Shown here one piece after another: positions 48,701-60,700 of a stretch of DNA of 64,000 nt. The notes below the pieces were generated by a model, which searched no databases, was not told the DNA's origin, and saw nothing but the letters and a program-made list of their open reading frames with translations. Numbering within the stretch: the first letter of the stretch is position 1; every line of letters starts with the position of its first letter. The position numbers were made by a program, and so were the translations under genes. The DNA comes from Trichoplusia ni (taxonomy: Eukaryota; Arthropoda; Insecta; Lepidoptera; Noctuidae): positions 9,052,001 to 9,116,000 of the forward strand of contig NC_039494.1 of assembly GCF_003590095.1 (NCBI RefSeq). The letters run 5' to 3'.

Positions 48701-51700
48701 CCGATTTTTCGATAGTCAGATAAATTTTATCTGAGGAATAAATATGGCAATAAAATAAAACATCAAACGTATTCGTCGAATAAAAGTTATCTGGCGATTG
48801 AAAAATCGGCCCTTAGTGATGAAAAGTGCTTATTTATATAAAACATTAATTGTAAACAGGTACTCGTCTCATAGCTTTATTCAAGGACTCGAATAAAAGG
48901 GAATCGTATTATTCCGGTGTTGTCGCCGAGATACCTAACCCCGTCAATAGTTACAGGTAAGTCTAATTATCTAATCCAAACTTCCATTCTAAATGCTTTA
49001 ATAGTTATGTCATTTGAATTGTTCGTCTGCCATCGGGCTGTATCTCATGAACCGTGATAGCTAGGTACTTAAAATGTAATTCACAGATAATATATTACTA
49101 GTTTTGTTACGACATCAAATAACAAAAATAAAAATCGAGGGTCAAACTTTGCATATGTTTTCGCGATCTAGAAAGATGACGTCACAAGCACAACAAATCT
49201 ATTAAATAATGACCAAACTACAACAACAAATTCTACATTTCAATAGTAGATTTTATCTTGACTACACATTAAACAAGCCTATTTGTACGGAACACTAAGT
49301 TGCCTCAAGTTGGACCCTAACTTGACCTCCTGCCTCACAGATACTTAGTATTCTTCGACGACGGTTACGCCCAGTACGTTCACCATCCCTTCACGAGGCT
49401 GGTGTGTGAGAGTTCACCCCTCGTGTGGGAGGAAGTTCATCCTTTCTCAAGGGAATTCGTAATGGACTACCTTCTGAAGTACCCCGAGAGGCCCATGGTG
49501 AGGCTGCATGAGGGACAGCATCTGAAGACTGAGTGGAATGGTAAGTTCGCTTTGATATTTGATCTAGTTAGTTGTATTTTTAATGATCGGTTGTGATTCG
49601 TTTAAAGTATAGTTTTTTTTTTAAGTAATGTTTGTAACAGCTAGTAATATTAGCTTTTTTAATGTATTCGACCTGCATTGGGGCAATTTTATTATTCGAG
49701 CTGAAGTTTTCGGATTTAAAAACTGTAAATTGTTTTTGAAGAGAAAGAGGGAAAATAAATTTATTTGCTCATTTCCCGTTCCCATTCCAAAAATGCTTTC
49801 GAAGCAAAATATGATTGTTGGGAGTCGATCCACGAGGCGAGTCGTGAAATCTGTACATATGTTCGTAACTCGCCTTGCGCCTCGCCTCGTCTCGACTCCA
49901 GTACCATGATGAGTGTTCCTTGTGGCTAGGCAAGTGGTGGCCGTCGCGCGTGTCCCGCGTGGACGCGTCGCTGGCGCAGGTGATGTTCGTGGGCGACGGG
50001 CGGCGCGAGTGGGTGTACCGCGGGTCCACGCGCCTCGCGCCGCTCTACCTGGCGCTGAAGGCCGCCGAGAGGCACCGCCCCCGCCCCATGCCCCGCAGCA
50101 AGGCGCAGCCCGGGGTACGGATGATATAGGCTTTGTTACAATGCTCTAAAGTTATATTTTGAGTCAACACACATCTGAGACTTATCGCCAGATAAACATA
50201 TTATTCGTCAGAGTTGCGCCAGTTCGAAGATTTTAGACAATGGTCTAAAGTATACTTGTAAGTTATCATCAGCTGCTCTTATTTACTAACTATGTTGGGG
50301 TCGGCTTCCAGTCTAACCGGATTCAGCTAAGTACCAGTGTTTTACAAGGAGCGACTGCCTGTCTGACCTCCTCAACCCTGTTACCTGGGCAACACGATAC
50401 ACATATCAAAGAAACATATTTAAAGTCGACATTCAGCTATGGTTATTAATGCGATTGAGTCAAAGTCATAATATTCCTTAGTAAGTAATTAATTTCATCC
50501 TTAATTTATGTAAAAAGTATTAAAATATTAATATATGATTTCAGTCAAACATGCCTTACGTAGAATACACGCGGTCAGATGAACCGGAAGCGCCCAAACA
50601 GCAGGAAACTCAGGTAGAGCAACAGCAAGCTGAGGTAAGATGTTAATATTTACCCCACAATTTACAGGGGTAAATGTAAATAAGTAGTAATTTTTATAAT
50701 AACTATCGTGAGACTGATTCATTATTAAATGATGTAACGGTTTACTCACGCGTATTTATCGGGGCAGCCCGACTAGTTTCGGACCCAACCGGAGTCCTTA
50801 ATCATGAGCAGACGCGGCGGGATCGCGAGTCTGGCTACCCCGATATATATGCGTGAGTAAACCGTTACATCATTTAATAATAAGTAGTAATGTAATGAAG
50901 AGAGGGATTTGTATAGATAATTTAACTTTCGATTTTGATAAATTGATACATGTTTTGACAACAATTTTTAGAACTGATTAAAGTTACAAAGAGAAACTAG
51001 ATAAAATAAAAATCACCATAACAAGTTACAATTATAAGTGTGTAAACCTTTGACACTATATGTAAAATAAATAGTGATCATAGAGATGATTATTATGAAA
51101 TAATAATAAAAAAACACGCGCTATCCGCAAATGATCATTAAATTAGCAATAATTTAAATCATCATCCTGTTGGTCTGGTGGTTAGTGACCCTGACTGCTA
51201 TACCGGAGGTTGTGGGTTCGATTCCCACCCAGGACAAATATTTGTGTGATGAGCACGATCATTTGTTCGTGTCTGGGTGTAATTTATCTATATTATGTAT
51301 GTATTTAGAACTATATAAGTATGTTTATCAGTTGTCTAGTACTCATAACACATGCTTTGCTTAGTTTGAGACTAGATGGCGTTGTGTGAATATAGTCCAA
51401 TATAATTCTACAAATTTCTCCTTCAATGATTACTTCCTACCCTCTATTGATAATGTTCTCATAACTTCCCCCATCTTTCCTAGGAAACCCGTCACCAACG
51501 CGCCGTAGCTAAGAAGTCGACAGCATCCCACGTACCACCACCACCACAAGATGTCCCCAAAATAAACGTTCACGACTCCCATGCAAAGGAGAGTCGAGTT
51601 GTGGTAAGTTGATTTTGGACTTTATATTGTTGGATTAAGGTTTAAAATGGATTGTCTGATAGGGTTATTGGGTATATGGGTGGGTTTTTGTCAGTAATAC

Positions 51701-54700
51701 ACTGATATGTCTTTACTGCTCTGCTCCTATAAATATAAGCGTGATAATATACCAATATATCCTAAAGCCTTCCTCAATAAATGTATTATCTAACATTGAA
51801 AGATTTTTTTTATTATGATGGGTAGACGAATCTGGGATTTTTTCTATTGTAATTTGACATTCAATAAGTGCTACTTATTACATAGTAGCCTAATTTGAAT
51901 ATGTGAATTTAGAAATTGAGATAAGAAACAAACAAACTATTCAGTTTTATATATTATACACAAATCGAATATAAAATCGGGATAGAGGCCATATAATAAT
52001 CCTGGTTTTAAACTATCTGTGCACCAAGTTTCATCGAAATCCGTTCAGTGTTTTATGCGTGAAGGAGGAACAAACATCCACACACATACAAATGTTCGTA
52101 TTTATAATATTAGTGACAACCTATTCTTTTACTACAATATATGTTTCCTCAAATCGCAGTACTACACGCCAAAGAACGCGGTACGTCCTTACAAGATGAC
52201 TCCTCACCGCTGCGGGCCGCAGTGCAAGAGGTCTGATGTCCTGACCCTCAAGGAGTTGAGGACCTACAACCCTCTAGCCAAGCCCTTGCTGAGCGGCTGG
52301 GAGAGGTAACACTTAGAAACTATCATTTTTATACTTAGAGATTATTTTATTAGTAAGACTGCCAGATGGACCGACGACCTGGTGAAAGCCGCCGTAGACA
52401 GAATTTCAAAAAATTTTTTTTACGTATATCGCATTTTCTCATATATCGTAAACAAAAAAGTTAATTTAAATCTCGTGTGACGTCACTTACCAGTACGCTT
52501 TTTACTAGCAAGTGATGCGACCCCCCCCCCCCCAAATAGATTAGAATGTTCTTTATTGTACACCATGGAATTGCAGCAGTGATTCAACACATACAGTGTT
52601 AGGGTACAATGGCGGTCGTATCGCTAAGAGTGATATCTTCCAGACAACCTTTGGATGGACAGGAAAGTTAGTGTATGTACAGAGGTAGATGATGCACTAT
52701 TGTTGAACAACATAATATTTATAAACATTCATAACACAGAAATAAAATGAATACAAATAATATCTTGAAATCATTAAATATGACCAATCCCCTCCACAGA
52801 CAACTGGTCCGTTTCAAAGGCAACAAGGAAGTGATGTACCGCGCCCCCTGCGGGCGGCGCCTGCGCAACATGCGCGAGTTACATCACTACCTGCGGCTCA
52901 TCACTAGCGAGCTGCCCGTCGACCTGTTCGACTTCAACCCCCTGACGCACTGTCTAGCCGAGTTCGTCATGCACAAGTGTCTTGTTGGGAAAAAGGTGAG
53001 TTTACACGTTGGATATTTTCTATGAACTATATTTGACAATTGACATCATCATCGGCCTAGCCTTTTCCCAACTATGTTGGGGTCAGCTACCAGTCCAACC
53101 GGTTTCAGCTAAGTACCAGTGTTTTACAAGGAGCGACTGCCTATCTGACCTCCTCAACCCAGTTACCTGGGCAACACGATACCCCTTGGTTAGACTGGCT
53201 GTCAGACTTACAAGCTTCCGACTACCTGTAACGACTGTCAAAGATGTATGAATAACAGCCGGGACCCACAATTTTACGTGCCTTCCGAAACACGGAGGAA
53301 CTCGTTATGACAGAGATGGTCAACCATTTACGGACCAACCGCGTCAAGTATAGCTTAACCTGTGATCGAATCACTTATGCGGTTATAGCTAAGCCAGCTT
53401 ACCAGCTCCTCTGATATTTGACAATCGATATATCAGAGACAAACATAGATTTCGTAACTACAAGATATTAAAAACTATTTAGATACATACTAACAATTTT
53501 ATTCTTTATACACTGTGGTTCTAAGATTTTTAATGACGGATTAGTTTTCTAGACTGAACCCGATTTCGGCCCGTATTTATAAGATATTTCATTATTGCTC
53601 TGCTCCTATTAATCATAGCGTGATGGTAGATATAATATAGCTTTATAGGCTATAGCTTTCCTCAATGAAAATACTATCAAATACAGACATAATTTTTCAA
53701 ATCGACCTGTATTTCTTGACATTTTTTTCATTACACCCAGACACAGACCAATTGATCGTGCTCATCACACAAACATTTGTCTAAATGGGAATCGAATACA
53801 GTATATTATTATATTTTCTTTTTCATAGGACCTGTCTCACGGTAAAGAGAACGTGCCAGTCCCCTGTGTGAACTTCTTCGACGAATCTCTTCCGGAGTTC
53901 TGTTCTTACAATACGGAGCGGACGCCCACTGCTGGGGTCCCACTCAACTTGGACCCGGAGTTCCTGTGCGGCTGTGACTGTACTGATGACTGTGCGGTTA
54001 GTATATTGTATGATACACACCCCATGTTTTGTTTGACTTGCAGTTTTATACATAGATATGTAAAACTATATATTACTAGCTTTTCGCCCGCGTCAAGGTC
54101 GATTATATCGCGTTTCCAAGAGAGCTATTCAAAAGTCCGAGATAAAAACTATCCTATGTTCTTTCTCAAGATCAACTCTATCTCTATACCAAATCAATTC
54201 AGTGGTTTAGACGTGAAAGCGTAACAGACTGAAAGACAGACAGAGTTACTTTCGCATTTATAATATTAGTTAGGATAAACGCGAAAGTTTGTAAGTACAT
54301 TTAACTTTCACGTTAAAACTACTGAATGGATTTTAGACGACAACGGGTTTTAATAAAACTCTACAATAGTATTTCTTACTAGCTGTTGCCCATGGGCCCG
54401 CCTTCTACATATCCCGATTTTATGATCCCACGACAACATACAATCGGGATAAAAACTATCCTATGTTTTAAAAGGGGTTAAACTATCTGTGTACCAAGTT
54501 GCGTCGAAATCCGTCCAGTGGTTTTTGCGTTAACGAGGAACAAACTTACAACATGCATACACACTAACATTCACGTCTATAATATTTGTATGATATTTTT
54601 CAATATCAATTGTTTATAAAAATATAAGTACTTTAAATAAATTGTAAATAAATATCATAGTTATTATATTTGACCAGGATAAAGAGAAATGCGCGTGTTG

Positions 54701-57700
54701 GCGAATGACACTAGAGGGTGCCAAGACCATTGGGCTAGAAGGCCCAAGCGTGGGCTATGTGTACAAACGACTGCCCGAGCCACTGCCATCCGGGATATAT
54801 GAGTGTAATTCTAGGTAAGTACCTAAGAAGTTAAAAATTATTGTAAATTGTACTTTATCTCGTTGAGTTTAGAGTCGCTATTTCTTTGACATAAAGCTTT
54901 TCATGCAAATGTTGATCAGCTTATGTATGCTGATGCCAACATTTTTATTTACAAGGTGGTATTTGAAATGTTTTTTTGAATAAAGCGATTCCCGTAGTAA
55001 GGAATTTAATCCTTGTGTCTCGGATAGTTTTACAAACATTCAAGTCACATGCACAAAGACACCGAGACTCAGAACAGGCAGTCGTGGATATCACAATTAC
55101 ATGTTCTACGCATGAATCGACCCCAGAACACGTCGCGTACAGTAGGTTTGGCGTGGAGACCTCAACCACTCGGCTATCCGTGCAATGGATACTTTAAAAG
55201 TTGTTTGGCTTCTTACTAAAAAAAATGTTTTCTTTTACAGATGTAAATGTAAAGACACATGTCTGAATCGCGTCGCGCAACATCCTCTACAGTTGAAATT
55301 GCAAGTAAGTAACGCCATTATTGTAACTCAAATATTTTTGAAATGACAAACAAAACCTATTTATAACCTTACTAGCCTGTTGCCCGCGACTTTCGTCCCC
55401 GTGGGTAGAAGATATAAGTTATGATTTAGGTATACCTGCCCGGTTTTTTTCACATTTTCCATTGTATCTTAGCTCCTATTAGTCGCAATGTGATGGTTTA
55501 TACCCTAAAGCCTTCCTCGATGAATGATCTATTCAACACAAAAAGATTTTTTCAATTTGGACCAGTAGTTCCTGAGATTAGCGCGTTCAAACAAACAAAT
55601 AAACAAACTCTGCAGCTTTATATATTAGTATAGATTCGTCGGTATCCTTTAAAGTTTAAACAAAAAAAGCAAACAACCGACTTCAAATAAAAACTACTAA
55701 ACGAAATTTGATGAAATTTGTAGGGACCTAAATGACAGCTATTGCTCGTTAAATAAAATAGAAGCGACAAAATCGGCTCGTCTAGAGTTAAAAAACGCAG
55801 ACGCATTAAGATTTATATATTCATTTCAAATTATAAGCTCGTTGAGCAGGACATAGTGATACCTTTCAAATATAGGTCGAGCGGCGTACGCACCGGTTCC
55901 AAGGTGTCGCTAGCTCTGAGGTCCCGGGTTCGATCCCCGGTCGGTCCAATGTAAAAAATCACATTTCTACATTGTCTCGGGTCTGGGTGTTTGTGGTACC
56001 TTCGTTGTATCTGAATTCCACAACACAAGTGCTTTATCAACTTACTTTGGGTTCAGAACAATGCATGTGATGTCCCCAAAAAAATGGATCTTGAAAAAGG
56101 AGGTTTCTCTAAGATTTCTTATATTTCAGGTGTTTAAAACCGAGAACCGCGGCTGGGGCATCCGCGCCCTCAACGATGTGCCCAAGGGCTCCTTCCTGTG
56201 TGTGTACGCTGGCAACCTGCTCACCGACGCTACTGCTAACCTGGTAACACTGAACACCTCTTACACATAACACGGCCTTAATTCTGCTATAATGGCCGAT
56301 GAATTAATGAATGAAATTTGGCTTAAAATTACAATTTTCGTATTCTATTAAGCACTTTTGTACATAATAACTTTAAATTCAGTACGGGACAGTTGTCAAT
56401 TAACTTCCAATTATTGTATTGGCAAAATGCTTAAGAGAATAAGAATAATTCCAAATTTAATCCAATTGCCATTCTTTCATCGGCCATTGTAAATAGCAGA
56501 TCGCGGCCCAGAATAAACGCAAGACCTTAAAAGCTGTTATCATACTTTCCTTTATTTAAATTATATAACATATAAATTACATTTTTAAATATAGGTATAT
56601 ATAAAAACAACATATATTTGAAAATATAAAAAATAGTGTCCAACCGGCAACGGGAACAGGGCCCAAGCTGCCGGTGGTCAGGGCTCCAGAGAGAGGAACC
56701 TCCTCACGATGCGCGCCGTGTCCAGAAGTACCGCTTTCTGAATCAAACCCTTGACCCAGACGCCCAACGAGAGCCTCCGAAGACGTTGTTATTATACTCA
56801 TCATTATGAAATAAATAAATAACAACTTTTACTATAAGACCAATACTGTAAACGCAAAAAATATGTATATTGGATTTTTTATTTCAAGTAGGCCGTTTAC
56901 GAGGCACTTTTTAAACGTTATAGTATTGACTCCAGATACACTTTACCAAAATGAAATTCCTATAGAAGAGAAACGGCAAGAAACTTAACAAGTAAAACAA
57001 ATATATAACTTTTATAATAACTATCGTGAGACTGATTCATTATTAAATGATGCAACGGTTTACTCACGCGTATTTATCAGGATCGCCCGACTAGTTTCGG
57101 ACCCAACCGAAGTCCTTTAAATCACGAGCTCACGCGGTGGGGTCGCTAGGTCGCTATATTTTTTCATCTAGCCCACTGTGTCCCACTGCTGGGCAAAGGC
57201 CTCCCCCCAAATCCCTCCACGATTCTCTATTCTGGGCCTCATGGAACCAGCCCGCGCGAATAAATATATACCTATGTAATATTCCAGGATGGTCTGAACG
57301 AAGGTGACGAATACCTAGCCGAGTTAGATTACATCGAGGTGGTGGAACAGATGAAAGAAGGTTACGAGGAAGACATTCCTGAAGCTGACAAGAAACTGGA
57401 TAAGGTAAGAACACAGATATAGATATACAATATATGATACAAGTATGAAAACACCGTGGTCGAGGGGCGTACGCACCGGTTTCAAGGTGTCGCTAGCTCT
57501 GAGGTCCCGGGTTCGATCCCCGGTCGGGTCAATGTAAAAGTTCACATTTCTACATTGTCTCGGGTCTGGGTGTTTGTGGTACCTTCGTTGTATCTGAATT
57601 CCATAACACAAGTGCTTCAGCAACTTACTTTGGCGTCAGAACAATGTATGTGATGTTGTCCGCATTTATTTATTATAAAAAAAGTATCAATATTTGTATT

Positions 57701-60700
57701 CAAAGCAAGCGTGCAGAATTTAACCACAGATCATCGGCCTAGCCTTTTCCCAACTATGTTGGGGTCGGCTTCCAGTCTAACCGGATTCAGCTAAGTACCA
57801 GTGTTTTACAAGGAGCGACTGCCTATCTGACCTCCTCAACCCAGTTACCTGGGCAACACGATACCCCTTGGTTAGACTGGTTGTCAGACTTTCAAGCTTC
57901 TGACTACCTGTAACGACTGTCAAAGATGTAGGAATAACAGCCGGGACCCACAATTTAATGTGCCTACGGAAAAATAGCATAGATGGTCACCCATCCACAT
58001 ACCCACCGAGTTACGCGTAGCTTAACCTGTGATCGATCAAGTTATGCGGTTGTAGCTTAAATGGGTATTTAAAACGTGATCTGTTTGTATTGTTACCTTA
58101 ACAAAATCTTTTCATCACTACCCACAGAAAGATCAGAATCAAGATGATGATGATGATGAAGAGAGCGAGTCTTCACCATCGGAGGATGATGATACCGCCT
58201 CCAAGACTGATAAAGAAGATGATGACTTCAGACCCGGTCATATCGGTTTAGGAGTTATGGAGTTCAAGTGAGTATAGCAGGGCTGTTGCTCTAGTAGACT
58301 GCTATATATAATAATAATAATCTTTAATAATAAAATCTTTTATTGGTTCCAAAAACATATAACAAAATAATTAAACCCACCAAACTGTGTGACAGTTTGT
58401 CGGCGGGAGGTCGTGAGTTCGATTCCCAGCCAAGACGAATGTTTTTGGAATCATCATCATCATTTCCCTGCCCTTATCCAATTTCTTTTATTTGGGGTTG
58501 GTTATATATTCATTTTTATATATATGAATATATTAATCATGCGTCACGGTGTTTTTAAATTATAAACTCCTAAATTACTTAACCGATTTTGATCAAATTT
58601 AGTCACCGCATGCAGTTAAATCCAACTTCAAATGATGGCTTACATCGCAATATTATAGTTGAAATATTATTGCAAATTAATAACCTATCAATTGACTGTT
58701 TAAATTTCTATCAAAAAAAAATTACTATTTTTGCTACAAGTTCCTAATAACGATGATATATATATCAACACTCGTAGGAACTCGCATGCAAAAGCTAAGT
58801 TAACTAAAACAACAATTGTTTTCAACAGTAAGCGTCTAAGAAGACGCGGTAAGAAGATTAAAGAAGAGCCCGCAGAAGAGAGTACTGTTGCAGCGAGCGC
58901 GGAGAAGAAGGACCCGAACGGTGAAGAAGATTGTATCACCATCAGCGATGATGAAGAAGGTATGTCTTTGTATGGCCTTGCTTTTGATCCCACTGCTGGG
59001 CCAAGGCCTCCCCCTTTCTCTTCCGCACCTCTCTTTGCAAAAAGGTACGGTAACGGCTTTTTGAACCAAAACTATATTCCATTTGTTTAGGTACTTAAAT
59101 GCGGGAAAAACAATCAATACAGGTAAACAATCATCATCGGCCTAGCCTTTTCCCAACTATGATGAGGTCGGCTACCAGTCTAACCGGTTTCAGCTAAGTA
59201 CCAGTGTTTTACAAGAAGCGACTGCCTATCTGACCTCCTCAACTCAGTTACCTGGGCAACACGATACCTCTTGGTTAGACTGGCTGTCAGACTTTTCAAG
59301 TTTCTGACTACCTGTAACGACTGTCAAAGATGTATTAATAACAGAACACACAATTTAACGTGCCTTCCAAAACACGGAGGAACTCGTTATGACAAGGATA
59401 GTCACCCATCTACGGACCAACCGCGTCGAGCATAGCTTAAACTGTGATCGATACACTTATGCGGTTATAGCTTAGCCACGAGCTTCTCCTAAACAATCTT
59501 GGTTTGAATAAGAAAAGGCCGAGATCTGACTATCTGGATGCATACCACAGAAATGGGTGGAAGAAGCAATTGACTAGGCAGAGTAGAAAAATCTAAGTGA
59601 GGCCTGTAGTGGGACAGAAACGGCTAAAACAAGAAGTCTAAAAAGTCAGTTTAAAAATAAAACACGACTGAAAACGATGATGACGATGACGACAGCAATA
59701 AAGATTATCAAATGTAATATCACCAGTGAAATATATCAGTTGTTTATTTATTTAATATGTGTTTGTATAAAAAGGCACACCAAGATTGTTTACCTTTAGT
59801 TAACTACCTAAACATATAGAGTACAGCTGTTGCCCGCGACTCCGTCCGCGTGGATTTTACTTCACAGAGAGAGACAGACGGATAGACAGAGTTACGTCTT
59901 CATTGACTTAAATAAACAATGCTCCAAAACGAATGCATCTTATGTACCTACTACATAAGTTCACATTGTGGAATGCAGTAAACGTATTGAGTATTGAGTA
60001 AACAATATTTAAGTAAAAATTAAAAGCCGTACTCCATTCCAGAAATTTCAAGTTTCATACACATTTTGACTTCCCATTACCAGCCTTTACAGACCTTTTT
60101 TCATTATTAAATGATGTAACGGTTTACTCACGCGTATTTATTGGGATTGCCCGACTAGTTCGACTCGCTCGCCCGCCGCGTCAGCTCATGATTAAGGATT
60201 CCGGTTGGGGTCGCGATTCGACTAGTTTCGGACCCAACCGAAGTCCTCAATAATGAGCTGACGCGGCGGGCAGGCGAGTCCAACTTGTGAAACTAGCCTT
60301 GCCCGACCAGTTTCCTAATAGTCCTCTAATCTTTTAAGTATAGACTTATTTTAGTTTGAATGTTAATAATCTTGATTTTTCTTCCACAGTACGAGAGCCG
60401 TCAAGTTTCACAGTCAAAGCTGGCATGGGAGCAAACGACTTTGTATCTAAATACAGGTGAGTCTAAATTAGAAATCTGTTAAATGGTGTACAATTTACAT
60501 AAGATTAGTTTTTATTGGTATAAAATTTAATCCCTGTACTTTTTTACATACATTTTACATATATATGACATATTTAGCATTTTATTTTTGTATTTTTTTT
60601 GTCAGTAAAGCTACGAAATACATAACTATTAATTTATAATTGCAGACAAAACTACTGGGGTTTAAAATTGTGCTATAAAGAGTATTTCTCAATAGTTGAC

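Noticed and set aside
51166..51240. Possible tRNA genes at SINE heads (also 2621, 15128, 54995 minus and 62477).
   Set aside because: They have A- and B-box-like blocks but are followed by fixed SINE bodies, and the acceptor arms do not pair convincingly.
52510..52525. Poly-C run considered as a regulatory or G-quadruplex site.
   Set aside because: It lies within repeat-E DNA; similar homopolymers occur at random in this window.
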